A DNA stretch of 64,000 nucleotides from Tetradesmus obliquus (Eukaryota > Chlorophyta > Chlorophyceae > Sphaeropleales > Scenedesmaceae), in assembly GCA_030272155.1 (NCBI GenBank), contig CP126207.1, forward strand, positions 744,001 to 808,000, given 5' to 3'. The notes under the pieces are model-generated. The model was not told the DNA's origin, ran no database searches, and worked only from the letters and a program-made list of their open reading frames with translations. Below are positions 48,901 through 62,200 of the stretch, piece after piece. The position numbers and the translations under genes were made by a program. Each line of letters starts with the position of its first letter. Position 1 is the first letter of the stretch.

Positions 48901-51900
48901 TGAGTGGCATCCCAATCCTCCTTTGTTCACGTCTTGATGTGCGGCAGCCGACGACATACTCGTAGATACCCTATATGCTTGTTTTGTTGCACGTGTCAGT
49001 AGGCTATCCAGCGTCTTTATGTCGGCCAAAGAGTACAGCGCTGCGCAGAAGCCGTAGGTGATGGTTGGCCTGATGCATGTCTCTATGATGCGTTGTCGTT
49101 GACCGGTGCTTGCGTATGACCATCGCAGCGATTGCACTTGTTTTCGAATTTTTTTCTGTTGTTACATGGAACTGGTGTGTGTAGTTCAGATCCATTGTGA
49201 GGTACACTCCGAGGTGCCAAAAAGGTGCCTTGGGTGAATGGTATGTGATATTATTTCCTTGTATTTTGATAGCTCTGAGTTGCATGGACAGAGTGCTTTC
49301 ATGGTAGGGCGTGGACGGCTGTGTGTGGTGTAGCGCTCCTGTGACTGTGGTTTTGGTGTTGTTGACGAGCAATTCACCCCAGTCAGCATAGTGGCTGAGC
49401 TTGTTGGCCTGGTGTTTCATGTTCTCAAGGCCATTCGCGCCGGCCGTGAGGATATTGACGTCGTCGGCATACGTGATGTCGCTGACTTGGTACTTCTCCT
49501 GGACTTCCTCACCCTCGGATGCTAGCGCCCCCATCATGTATCCTTTTCTGCCGGTGCGTAGCCAGCGCAACAGCGGCTCCAGGTACACAGCGAAGAGAAA
49601 AGGGGACAGGCTGTCCCCTTGAATGGTACCTCTGTCGAATGCTAATGGTGGGGTGGGCCCGTGCTGGGTGTGGATTGTGGTGGTGGCCCCAGTGTACAGG
49701 TCCTTCACCACTTCGATGGCGTCTGTAGGAAAACCCAGGTCGTACATAATCATCAGCAGTTTATCATGACAGATAGTGTCGAACGCCTCGGTCATGTCTG
49801 CTTGAAGCAGATAGATGTCCTGTTTGGTGAGGCGGGCGTCCTTCAACGCCATTATCATCATTTCTACTTGGTGAGCAGTGGTGCGCTTACTGCGGAACCC
49901 TGCTTGTGAACTGCTGAGCATGTTGAGCCGCTCTGCTCGATCCGCCATCGCTACGGTGACCATACGTGTCCAAAGTTTATACATAGTACTTTCCAGCCCA
50001 ATGCGTCTGTAGTACTGTAGTGTCAGGGGCGTGCCTTTGTGTTTGAACAAGAGGACCGTGGCACTTTCTTTCCAGCTATCTGGGGTAAGCCCCGTTGCCC
50101 ACATTATCCTGATGAGGTTATGCATTGCTTGCTTGCCATCATCCGGTAGTGCTTGCAGGACTTCATTTGGGACTTTGTCGGGTCCGGGTGCTTTGCCTCG
50201 TTTTTAGGCATGTGTCGAACACAGTCTCGTCGTCTATGGCTTCGTGCAGCCATTCCCGTTGTGCCGGTGCCGCGCCATCTAGCAGTCTGCTGTATTGCCT
50301 GAACTCACGCGAGTTGGTCCATGGGTAGTTGCGTGGTGTTTCGTACGGAAGATATTTGCCTGTTTTCACTCTTCCCCCTGGTGCAGTGAGCTTTTCCCTG
50401 TAGTATTTGAATATGATGTCTTTGATGCGTTCAGGGTCTGTTGTAGTACCATTTTGCGTTTGGAGCACACGCAAGGCGGTTTTAGGAGTTGATTGGTATT
50501 CCCCGTGGCCAACTTGTTGCCCAGGCTTTGTTTAGCTTCAATCAGGGCGCGCTGCTTACGCACCTCAGCTTGTTCGGTGAGTTTGGTGTCGTGTTTGTTT
50601 ATGGCTGACAGTTCTTTGTTTTGCGCATCGTACACCGCCATCAATGCTCCAAGTTCGGTGGCTTCCGGATGGGCCTGCAGATATTCTTGCACGCGCTCGG
50701 CAGCACGTGTTTCTGCGGCTTTTGTCTGGTGTTGGCCCGACTGCGCAGAGTCCGCTTCGGTGGTTGCCTCCGCATTGCGGGGTTCCGCTTGTGTACTGCT
50801 GGGCTTGCTGCGAACGTCCCTGAGTTTTCGGGCAATGGCTCTGTTTTCCATGATGACACCCCTCCTTTTTCGGGACACCTTCCTGGGATAGTAGTCGTCC
50901 GGCCCGGGCGGGGCATCTGGCACCGTTGTACATGTTGTCATGGCGATGTCAAGAGATTCCGTCGCCAAGGTTATCAGTTCAGCCCCAAGCTCGTCAATAA
51001 CTTGCCGAGACGGACGCCCACCAAGCGTGGGCAGCTGGCGTGGCCGGTCCGCATTTTGTTGATCGATGGCATCCCAGTGCGGCCTTACGTCCAGCTCCAT
51101 ATATGCGTCAAGGCGGGCGTTGATGCTTGCGTACTTGTGCAGCTGTTGTGCCTTGAGGGCGTGTTTCAGCGCAATCATGTCTGTATTGCTGAGGGGCACT
51201 TTCAGTTTTCGCTCCAGTGAGGTCTGGGCAGTTGGCCCTTCCACAGGCGGGATCATCTTCAGACCGTGGTACGTTAATTCTGCAGTCATCAAGTCGTGAT
51301 CCGTGCCGGCTCCGGTCATGTCCACGGTGAGCTTGGGTTGCATAAGTTCTATGTCCATCAAAGGCTGGTTGACGTATATGTCATCGATACGGCTGCATGG
51401 TGTTGCTGCCCGTTGACGTCGGTACGTGTGGCGGCGCGGCGTGTTCTTGCCGTCTGTGGCTGTTCGCGGAGGATCCACCGTACGTAAGCCGGAACTAGCC
51501 AGGAATTCTTGGTGCACTTTGTCGGCGCTGGACGTAGTGCCACTTACTCGATCCTCTGGTTGAATCGTAGCATTAAAGTCCCCCGCCACAATAACTGTAT
51601 GGTGTGTTGCCGGCGCTGCGTCAAGTATCCCCTGACATTCTTGATAGAGCATCTGCCTATGTTCTTGCTGTCCAGAGTGAGGAGGGCAGTACATGCCTAT
51701 CACGTGCAAGGGGTTTGAGCTTGGGTTTTCTACTGTGACGTGCAGCAAGCATCCTCGTGTGGGGGCTGACGTCTTGTTCACCCGAATGGCTCCCAGCTCC
51801 GCAATCTTTTTGGATACAAAGACCATCACGCCCGTGCGTGCGTGCTCTTAGGAGGGACACAGCTGTTGAACATGTGGTACCGTTTGCGGAGAAGCTTTAG

Positions 51901-54900
51901 CCAAGTTTGGTGTACTTGCGTTGTTTTAGACTTGGTCTCCGTGAGAACCATAATATCGGGCACTGGCCCATACTCCCCTAGGGTGATGTCTCGCACGTTC
52001 ATCTTGCTTGTCTATAGGCCTTGTACATTGAGGGTGGTCACACTCATGGTGGCAGAAGCAGTGCCATCGGCGGGTGCCCCGTCAAGGGGCGGTGGAGCAT
52101 ACCTACGGGGCTCTGTGGGTGGATCCGCGTGTGGTTTGGGAGGAGGTTGCTTCGGACAGGGCTTGAAGAAGTTTGTGATGGGCGGCCCCTTGTGTGTGGC
52201 TTTTGATGTGGTGGTGGTCGGGCCTTGCTTTATTCCCTTGGCGGGGGGCGTAGGATGCGCCAGCAGCGCTGCGGCCGGCCGGCTCCGTTCAAGTGGTTTT
52301 GCGACGTGGGCTGGTGGTGGGTTTTGCAGTTGACGGAGCTCCTCGGGCGACCCCGTCACGTCTGCAAGTGACCGCTTCTTAGTTTTAAGAGCTTTGGTTG
52401 GTGCGGCGGAGCTGTCCTTGGGCGCTGCAGGCTCAGCGTCAGACGTTGCAGTCGCCGGCTGGGCGCCTACGGCCTGTCGGCCCGTTGTCGGACGTGGTAC
52501 AGTGCGCGTCCCTTGTGGGTGCACTGTCAGTGTGGTGCCATCCAGCCACGGCGCGGCTTCGGGCGGGCCAATGGATGCTCCTTGGCGTTTTTGGATGAGG
52601 GTGCTGTTGTGCTCGTACCCGTCCAGACTGACCAGACAATAGAATGTCCCGGTGAACGCCCACCAGTCTTCATCCTGCAGTTTCCGGATTTTTGTTTTGT
52701 TAGCAGTGCAGTTGATGCTGTCGCACTCGTACCATTTCCCGTCGTTTGCTTGGATCCACGTCTTGTAGTGGCCCCCGTAGTCATCAACATGCACAAAAAA
52801 GGCTTTGCAGCCTCGCGGTGCTTTGTTGAGGACCTCCTCTCTAGTGTGCGGTACTGCTCGGCCCGAGATATTGCAGGTGACCACATGCATGAGCATGGCA
52901 GGTGCCATCGTGTGTTCGTACAACCAGTGATTAATAGCCCTCACCGTGTAGTACCCGCTCGGCTGGTAGTGGATTAGATTATCACTGCCCCATTTCTCGG
53001 GCGTTCTGGTACGTACTAGGTCGTCGTACAGATACCGTGTTCGTAGGCTAGTGACCGCCTTACCCAGGAGTGCATGCAGCGCATGTGCTCCACATTGCAG
53101 CTCGACCTGTGGCTCCACATATGCTTTGTACTGCACGCCTTGGTGCTCCTTGACAATGACAGCCTCAGGGCGCACCCAGACGCGCTTCCGGTGTTGTGTT
53201 GTTGAATACTTCTTGGTGCCGCCTCTGTTGCTGAGAGGGTGTGCCGGTGTTAAGGGCGCAGAGGACATCGGCACGGTGCTGCAGTGCCTGCCCAGCGAAG
53301 AGGAGAAAGGCGTGCTGCAGGTGCGATTGTGTATCAAATAAGGGGTTCATTGGTTGGGTATCAGGGTTTCTGTGGGTTGGGCATCCACATGGCAAGGCTC
53401 AAAGTGCCCTGGCAGGGCGTTGGCGCTGCCATTCTGTCGCTGGATGGGAGCGCATTTGAAGGGGCAGAGGACATCGGGACCGTGCTGCAGTGCCTGCCCA
53501 GCAAAGAAGAAAAGGGCGTGCTGCAGGTACATCATTTGCAAAAGAATAAGGGTTGAATGGTTGGGTTTTGGGGTTTTCCGTGGTTAAAGTATCCGCATGG
53601 CGCGCCTGAAAGTGCCCTGGCAGGGCGTCGGCGCAGCTATCTTGTCGCTGGATGGGAGCGCATTCAAGGGCGCAGATGACATCGGGACGGTGCTGCAGTG
53701 CCTGCCCAGCGAAGAGGAAAAGGGTGTGCTGCAGGTGCGGTTTTCCTATGAAACAAGGGGTTTATTGGTTGGGTTTCGGGGTTTCTGTGGTTTAGGCATC
53801 CGCATGGTGCAGCTTAAAGTGCCCTGGCATGGCGCAGGGGTGACTATTCTGTCGCTGGATGGCGCTGCGTTTGAAGGGGCAGAGGACATCGGGACCGTGC
53901 TGCAGTGCCTGCCCAGTGAAGAGGAAAGGGGCGTGCTGCAGGTAGGATTTTTGTATGAAATAAGGGGTGTATTGCTTGGGTATCGGGGTTTCTGTGTGAA
54001 GCGCTTTGTGATGAGCCTCATAGATGTGCCTTGTGTCGCCTGCACTCCCTTTTGAGTGATCTTGACTGCTCTGTACTGCCTGTGTACTGCCTGTGTACTG
54101 CCTGTGTACTGCCTGTGTACTGCTCGTTCAGGCGTACCGCCAGTCTGGCAAGCCTATCGAAGCATTTAGTGAGCGCTTTCATGTCATGAGCCTGATGGAT
54201 GTGCCCCCTTGTGTCACACGTACCGTCATCCTCATGACTTGTACTGCCTTTGTACTGCAATGTGCCGCAATGCTTCTTTGCAGGCGTACCGCCAGTCTGG
54301 AAAGCCGCTTGAAGCAGTCAGCGCGGCTGGGCGCTTCGTGATGAGGATGATGCATGAGCCTGTGTGTTACCTGTACTGCCGTTGTACTGCCTTTGTACTG
54401 CCCTGAACATTGTGCTGCAGGCGTACTGGACGTCTGGCAAGCCGGTGGAGGCAGTCAGCGCAGCCGAGCGCTTTGTCATGAGCCTGATGGACGGGCCCGT
54501 GTGCCACCTGTGCTGACATGTACTGCCTTTGTACTGCCTCTGTACTGCCTATTGTACTGCAGGCGTACCGCCAGTCTGGCAAGCCTATTGAGGCTGTTAG
54601 TGAGGCGGAGCGCTTCGTTATGAGCTTGATGGACGTGCCGCGTGCTACGCCGCGGCTGCGAGCTTTCGCGCTCAAGTTCACAGCAGCAGAGAAGGCAGCA
54701 GAAGCCACGGCAGTATTCAGGGTGAGAAGTTTGCAGTCTGTTGTGTTCACGGCTGTAATTACTGCTAATGGTTGCTGGCTGGTTGCGCGGGTTTGCACTG
54801 AAGTGAACTGCAGCAGATCAGGCGGCAGACGCCACGGCCGTGTTCAGGATGGAAATTTCATAATGCGTGTGGTAGCTGTGCTAGTTTGTGCGCCCTCTTC

Positions 54901-55209
54901 GTGTATTTGGTCATTTGCTTGCTTTTGATAGAATGTACTCAACATTGGTCGCTTCTTGCTGCTGCTGTTGCTGCTGCTGTTGCGAGTGCAGGACCATCTC
55001 TGCTTGCAAGCAGCTGCCGTCCTCCGCCACTGTCAAGCAGCTGCTGGCTGCCAGCCCACTCACAAGTTCTATGTGCCTACCCCTGCTGCTGTTTCTGCTG
55101 CTGCTGCTGCTACTTCCACAGGACCACATCTCCGCCTGCAAGGAGCTGCAGACTTCAGCAACTTTCAAGCAGCTGCTGGCAGCCACGCCCACTCACCACC
55201 AACTGCCTC

Positions 55210-55251
<42 letters not shown>

Positions 55252-58200
55252 GAACCACTTCTACAGGACCACATCAAGCAGCTGCGGGCAGCCACGCTGG
55301 CTGCCGGCAACTTCATGTGCCTGCTGCTGCTGCTGCTGTTGCTACTACTTGCAGGGCTATTTCTCCGCTTGCAAAGAGCTGCTGGCGGTCTCGCCCACTC
55401 ACCATCATGTGCCTGCTGCTGCTGCTGCTGCTGCTGTTACTTCCACAGGACCACATCTCCGCCTGCAAGGAGCTGCAGTCTTCAGCAACTTTCAAGCAGC
55501 TGCTGGCAGCCACGCTGGCTGTCGGCAACTTTTTGAACCATGGCAGCCGCCTGGGCAACGCGCCGGGGTTCAGGCTCAAGGGTTTAAACAAGCTGCACGA
55601 CAGCCGCAGCACGGACGGCAAGAGCACGATGCTGCAGGTGATTGTCTGTTTCCAGAGCTGTAAAGATGTTGAGCTGCTACAAGGTGGCCGATGTTATTGC
55701 GGTGTGGTTGTGCAGCAGGTGCTGGCTCATTGTACGATTGCTTCTTTGTTCTTTGGCGCTTGCTGACGCTTGCGCTGCATGCCCACACCTGCCACCTGAA
55801 GGCTGCGATTGAAGTAATTCCAATGCGTCTTTGCTTTTCTGTTTCATGGCGACGTGTGTTGCTGCTACTGCTGCCTCTGCATGTACTCGCGTGCGGCAAG
55901 GACATTGCCGTGCTGAGTCAGCAGCTGCAACATGTATTACTGCTGTGGCATATTTCTTCTCACTTGATCATCTATTTGCAGGCGCTGGCCAGGCAGGTGC
56001 TGGCGCGCGGCAAGGACATTGTGTTGCTGATTTGGCAGCTGGATTATGATAACTACAAAGTCCTGAATCATCTTCTGAATTGTTCATGTGTTTGCAGGCG
56101 CTGGCGCGGCAGGTGCTGGCGCGGGGCAAGGACATTGCGGTGCTGAGTCAGCAGCTGCAACATGTGTCACTGCGGTTTTCTTCTTGTTTGATCATGTATG
56201 TGCAGGCGCTGGCGAGGCAGGCGCTGGCGCGTGGCTGATCCACATAGAAGTCATTGTCCTGTTTGCATGTAACCGGCCTGCTGAGTTGTCATCTTTTCTT
56301 GTTGCCACTTGCTGCTGCTGCAGGCGCTGGCGAGGCAGGTGCTGGCGCGCGGCAAGGACATCGCTGTCTTGTCTGAGGAGCTGCCGCACGTGATGAGCAG
56401 CAAGCTCAAAATCAGCTGGCAGGAGGCGGCCGACATGCTGGATCAGGTGCGTTACATTTTGTGTTACAGTTATGTTGCCATGTTGCATCTGTTCAAGGCT
56501 TGCTGCTGGTGCTGCTGCTGTGTTGATCCATCCTAACAATCTCACCCACTGCTCTGTGTGTGCAACAACATCACTTATCAACGGCAGGTTGAGGCCGCAG
56601 CGCAGCAGATCAGCCGCGAGCTCGAACAGGCCACACAGCAGCCAGAAGCAGCAGCAGCGGCAGCAGGCGACGCGGCCGCGCCCCAGCAGCAGCAAGGCGG
56701 CAGCAGCAGCAGCAGCAGCCAGAGCATCAAGGTGTTTGTGGGTGTGAACAAGCAGCAGCATGGCGGTGCTTCGGGTGAAAGTGCACATGGCACACCAGGC
56801 AGAGGCAGCAGTAGGCCGAGCAGTGCTGGAGGAGCTGCTACTGCTGCTGCAAGCAAGGGACCTCCAGGCCACAGCAGCAGCAGCAGCAGTAGCCCTGCGC
56901 AACGCAAGCAGCAGCAGCAGCAGCAAGCCGGCAGCAAGGAAGAAGACAAGCAGCAGCAGCAGCAGCAGCAGCAGGATGGGGGAGAGAGTCCTGGCGGCAG
57001 CCGGCGCAGCAGCAGCACAGCGGGGGCTGGAGCTGATCTGGCAGCAGCAGCAGCAGCGGAGGCGGAAGCTGAGCAGTCGCTGGTGACAGTCAGGATCGTG
57101 GTGGACAACTTTGTGCCTGTCATGAGCCGGGTGAGTGCCTGGCGGCTTGTGTGCCTTTTCCGTGCGTGCTGTTTTATCCTGGTGATACTGATCCAGCGCC
57201 AGCAACCAACCGTCAGCCCTGCACCCCTGTTGAAGCTGCAAAAGGAGGGAAACAAAATTGTTGTTTCGTGCTGTGTTATGTGACTTGAAAGCTGAGCAGT
57301 CGCTGGTGACAGTCAGGATCATGGTTGACAAGTTCATGCCGGTCATGAGCCGCGTGAGTGCCTGAGGCTTGCATGCCTTTGCTGTGTTTTGTTTCTCTTG
57401 GTGTGATTCTTATCGTGTTGTTACTGATTCAGCCCCAGCAACCAACCATCATGCCCACGCCCTACTTTGAACTCTTGTTTGAAGTACGTATTTTTTGTTT
57501 CGTGCTCATTTTGTGTATCTTCTGTGCAGGTGCTGGCGAGCATCAAGGGCTGCCAGGCGGAGCTGGCGCTGCTGCGCGACCGCTACCGATGTGCCCTGAA
57601 ATCTGCACCCTTACCCACAATATGAATTGGGCATTGCAGAAAAACCAACAGCCTGTGTCTGTCTCTTTTTATCAACATATAAGGACGGTTGGTTTGTCTG
57701 CAGGTGCTGGCGAGCATCAAGGGCTGCCAGGCGGAGCTGGCGCTGCTGCGCGACCGCTGCCCTCACACCCCTCTCGCTGTGCGGCATCTTCAGAAGTCAG
57801 GAACATGGTTTTTCCTCGAAGATCAGCTGTTTCTATTGTCATTTATGTAAAAGTAAAACAAAATGATGTTGTTTTGAATCCGCAGGTGCTGGCGAGCATC
57901 AAGGGCTGCCAGGCTGAGCTGGCGCTGCTGCGCACCCCCATCCCCGCACCTACTCAAACATCTCTTATGAAACGCCAACTGGAGTCGAATCCCTTGTGCT
58001 TTCATGTTACGTTACTCAACAGCCTTTTACTCCCATGTCGCCTTTTCAAACCGCAGGTGCTGGCGAGCATCAAGACTTGCCAGGCTGAGCTGGCGCTGCT
58101 GCGCATCCTCCCCTTCCCAGTGCAGTGGCCCATAAATCAAGGCCATACAGCTTTGCGCTGATTACGTAATAATGTGGTAGCTTATCATTGACTTCTGATC

Positions 58201-59219
58201 GTTCTTTGTTCACATGTTGTTTCTGCAGGTGCTGGCGAGCATCAAGGGTTGCCAGGCGGAGCTGGCGCTGCTGCGCGACCGCAGCGCCAGCGCGTGGGAG
58301 GCGCTGCTTCGGCATTATGGAGAGACCAAGCAGAGCGTGCCAACAGACACAGAGTTCTGGGCGGACATGCAGGTGATTTTTTGTTGTGATTCATTGGAAA
58401 ACAGTGGAAAAGCAGTTTTGGGGAACATTTTTGGCGCTGCTGCGCGACCGCAGCGCCAGCACGTGGGAGGCGCTGCTGCGGCACTACAGCGAGACCAAGC
58501 AAAGCGTGCCAACGGACACCGAGTTCTGGGCTGACATGCAGGTGAATCAATTGATTAAAAAGGTATCTTCACATGAAATTTACGGTTTGTTTGATGGTTT
58601 TTTGGTATGGCCGGCTGCATGTGGCGTGCGTGGGAGGCGCTGCTGCGGCATACCGACGAAACAAAGCAGAGCGTGCCAACAGACACCGAGTTTTGGGCGG
58701 ACATGCAGGTAAACTATGTCATAACCCAGGTATGATATCTTGAATGTAACCAGATAGTTGGGTGGATCTGCAGTATGGCCGGCCGCATGCGGCGCGCGTG
58801 GGAGGCGCTGCTGCGGCACTACGGAGAAACGAAGCAGAGCGTGCCAACGGACACAGAGTTCTGGGCGGACATGCAGGTGAATGATCATACAATCACACCA
58901 ATCAATAAAATGCAGATCATGTGCTGTTCAGTAGCGCGCAGAAGGCGGTGCCTGAACATTTAATGATGCTGCAAAACTGCAGATACTTGTGATGCTGCTG
59001 CTGCTGCTGGCGCAGGTGTTGGTGGAGCACTTCAGCAGCGCACAGAAAGCAGTTTGCAGGAAGAGAAGGATGTCGCGGAGCGCAACATATACATTGTAAC
59101 ACTGCTGCTGCCGCTGCTGCTGCTGATGCTGCCGCAGGTGTTGTTGAGCGCTTCAGCAGCGCGCAGAAGCAGTGCTGCAGGAGGAGAAGGATGCCGCGGA
59201 GCGCAACAGACATCCTAAC

Positions 59220-59263
<44 letters not shown>

Positions 59264-62200
59264 AGGTGTTTGTTGAGCGCTTCAGCAGTGCACAGAAGGC
59301 AGTGCTGCAAGAGGAGAAGGATGCCGCGGAGCGCAAGCAGCGCCTGGCGCGGGCAGAGGCCAAAAAGGCGGCAGCAGAGGCAGCCAAAAAGGTGGGTGTC
59401 GGCGTATGATCAACCTTATATGTCACTTTGTTGCAAGGAAGCATGTCATTTTGTTGCAAGGAAGATATGCTGCGGAAGATATGCTGCGGAAGATATGCTG
59501 CGGAGCGCAAGCAGCGCCTGGCGCGCGCAAAGGTTAAAAACGCGGCAGCAGAGGCGGCCAAAAAGGTGGGCGTCACTGTGTGATCAACCGTGTATGTTAC
59601 TGGCATGGTGCTTTGTGTATGTTGTGTTGTGCGTGCGCTGAGGTGAAAACGGTGCCGGCAGCAGAGGCGGTCCAGAAGGTGGGCGGTGGATTATAGCCGT
59701 GTTGCCAGCTGCTGCTTTAATCAACAATTGTTAATAACAACATCAGGTGTTACTTCACTTGTCTTATGCCATGGCATGTGGGCCCCCGTAGCAGACGCTA
59801 TCGCGTCTGGCTTCGTGTTGTGGTGGCGCGGCAGAGGTAGGCATGTGTGTACAGCGTCTTTTAGCTTGCACTCGTGTGCATGCGGAGAGGCGGCGTTCAT
59901 TGATTAACGTGCATCTTCCCGGTGCCTGCAGGTGACCGCCCTGGCAGCCAGCAGCAGCAGCCGCAAGAAGCAGCTGCCAGTGCTGCTCATTGTTACTACC
60001 ACCAGCTTCTCCAGTGCACTCACTATGTCTGTCTTGATATTGTGTGTTGATGTTTGTCTGGTGCCTGCAGGTAACCGCCCTGGCAGCCAGCAGCAGCAGC
60101 AGCAGCCGCAAGAAGCAGCTGCCAGGGCTCCGTTCATCTTCCCAAGTTTCGCTCACACTCACAGTATCTGCCTACCATGTGTCACTGCCTGTAGGTCACT
60201 GCCCTGGAAGCCAGCAGCATGGTGTCATGCCGCTCTTCGCCCTCGCTCCCCCGCTTACACACTGTCTTGTCCTTTGTTTCACCCCTCGCTCCCTCCCTCC
60301 CTGGCTCTTCATCTCCCTGGCGCCTGCAGGTGACTGCCCTGGCAGCCAGCAGCAGCAACAGCCGCAAGAAGGGCAGCTGTCAGGGCTCCTTTGAATCGTC
60401 CAGATGTCTCTTCTTCCCCCATCCAACATGTCTTGACTTTGCGTCAACTGTGCTCAAATCTGACTTGTGCATGCAGGTCACTGCCCTAGCAGCCAGCAGC
60501 AGCAGCAGCCGCAAGAAGCAGCTGTCAGGTCTCAGCGATGCAGCACTGCAGCAGCAGGGCAGCGGCGGCAACAGCAGCAGCACAGCCACCCCTCGTGCAG
60601 CCGACTCTGCTGCTGCTGCTGCCGGGCCCTCGACTGCAGCTGGCCCACAGCAGCAGCAGCAGCAGATCGGCAATGGCTTGATGGCTCTAGCCAAGAAGCG
60701 AGTTGCCAACAGCAGCAGCACAGGCCAGTCGCCACCTAGCACCCCCAAAAAGCAGCAGCAGCAGCAGCAGCAGCAGCGCGATACTCCTGCAGGGAAGCAG
60801 ATCCCGCAGACACCGGGCCCTAGTTCAGCCAGCAGCGGCAGTGCAGCAGCGGGCGCTGCTGCCGATGCTGCTGCTGCCGGCTGTGTAACTCCAAATGTCA
60901 CTCCAAACGGGCCTCAGTCATCATCAGGGCTGAAGGGCTTTGGCAGTCCAGTGACACCAGGCCAGCTGGCCAGTGAGCAGCAGCAGCAGCAGGCAGCTGC
61001 AGTGGCGTCTGGCAGTGCTTCAGGACAGGCTAGAGCAGCAGCGCTGACCCAGCAGCAGCAGCAGCAGCTGGCGGCTGCAGTGGCGGCTGCAGATCCGCTA
61101 AACCCTCAGCCGCCGGCTGTCATCTTGCAGCAGCAGCAGCAGCAGCAGCGGCTGACGCCCCTGCCACCAAAGCTAGCTGGCTTGCCCCCCAAAAGGCTTC
61201 CCCTGGAGGAGTCACCGGTCGAGTCACCCAAGGTGGGAACTTCCGGCGGTGCGAACGGCAGCCGTGAAGTTCACGGTGAGGTGTCACCGGCGGCGTCACC
61301 CGACAGGGTCACTAGTGACGCTGGTGACGGGGGCAGCAAGGGCGGCAGTAGCGGCAGCGGCGGGGGTTTGGGAAAGCTGAGTCACGCACTGACAATAGAT
61401 GCGGAGACAGGCGTTGCTGCTGCAGCAGATGCTGCACATGCGCGCCTCAGCAGCAGCAGCAGCAGTGCTGGCGGCAATGCAGGCAAGCCCCCTTCGCCTC
61501 AGCAGCAGCAGCAGCCAGCAGCAGCAGCAGCAAACCTACCGCCAAGCACCCCAGCCAGCGCGGCGAAAGCCGGCGACAGTAACAGCATCAATAGCAGCAG
61601 CAGCAGCGAGGGTGATTTTGCGGGGTTCAAACTGGCCCCGCCGTCAGTGTCACCCAGTGACGCTGACAACAGCAGCAGCAGGCCAAGCAGAGAGGAGCGT
61701 TCCACACCTTCCCCTATAGGCCATGTGGGCAGCAGCAGCAGCAGTGCAGCTACTACTGCTGGAAAAGGCCTGCCGCAGCAGCAGCAGCAGCAGCTTGTAG
61801 TGGATGCTACTGCGGCTGTGCAGCCGCCGCTGCCGCAGCGCCTGCAGCTGCAGTTTGACGCTGCTGCTGCTGCTGCTGCACACGGCGGCAGCAGCAGTAG
61901 TGCTACGCCGTCACCATCTAGCAAGCAGCAGCTGCGCAGTAGTCCTCCATATGGCAGCACTGCAGCAGCAGCAGCAGCAGCAGCAGCAGTTACACCTGGC
62001 AGTAGCTTGCTGCCGGCTAGGCGCTGGCAGCGGAGTCACTCACACAGCCCATATGGAGGCAACAGCAGCCTAGAACAGCAGCAGCAGCAGCAGCGACTGC
62101 CTTTGACCAGCCCAGGTGGAGAGCCGCTGCCGCCTGGTGCTGCTGCTGCTGCTGGCGCTAGAAGCAGCTTATCAAATGGCGGCGGCTACAGCTCCAGTGC

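Larger units (their letters stand above)
45259..53249 (-). mobile_element. Dualen/RandI-type non-LTR retrotransposon, degraded, antisense in the formin
   Basis: 7,991 bp bounded by an 11-bp target-site duplication. Reading on the minus strand, the domains in order are a Josephin-like cysteine protease, APE endonuclease, reverse transcriptase, PHD-like Cys/His cluster, RNase H, CCHC-like knuckle and a PD-(D/E)XK restriction-like endonuclease. Two endonucleases plus RNase H and cysteine protease is the defining content of Dualen. The 3' end is a short (TTCA)n tail, seen on the plus strand as TGAATGAATGAATGAG at 45259-45274. The 5' end falls inside the protease reading frame with no start, so the copy is 5'-truncated. 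One in-frame stop and about five frame changes mark it as inactive. Confidence 0.93.
44018..58372 (+). other. Formin exons 24-30: FH2 domain
   Basis: Exons 44018-44219, 44877-45113, 54563-54721, 55449-55637, 56324-56446, 56588-57130 and 58229-58372. Exon 24 carries KSFFWDKI (lasso/knob entry) and FDEIEERF. Exon 25 has AAEKPKKLNLLDLKR and the SLDG/CLPSEEE block. Exon 27 has the FH2 hallmark GNFLNHGSRLGNAPGF. Exon 28 has LSEELPHV, and exon 30 ends the helical post region. Exon 29 inserts about 150 Gln/Ser/Gly-rich residues inside the domain. The 9.4-kb intron between exons 25 and 26 contains the retrotransposon. Confidence 0.92.

Noticed and set aside
45259-53249. LTR retrotransposon or endogenous virus
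   Set aside because: No long terminal repeats, integrase, gag or capsid; APE plus RT plus RNase H plus C-terminal endonuclease and a short tail repeat identify a non-LTR element.
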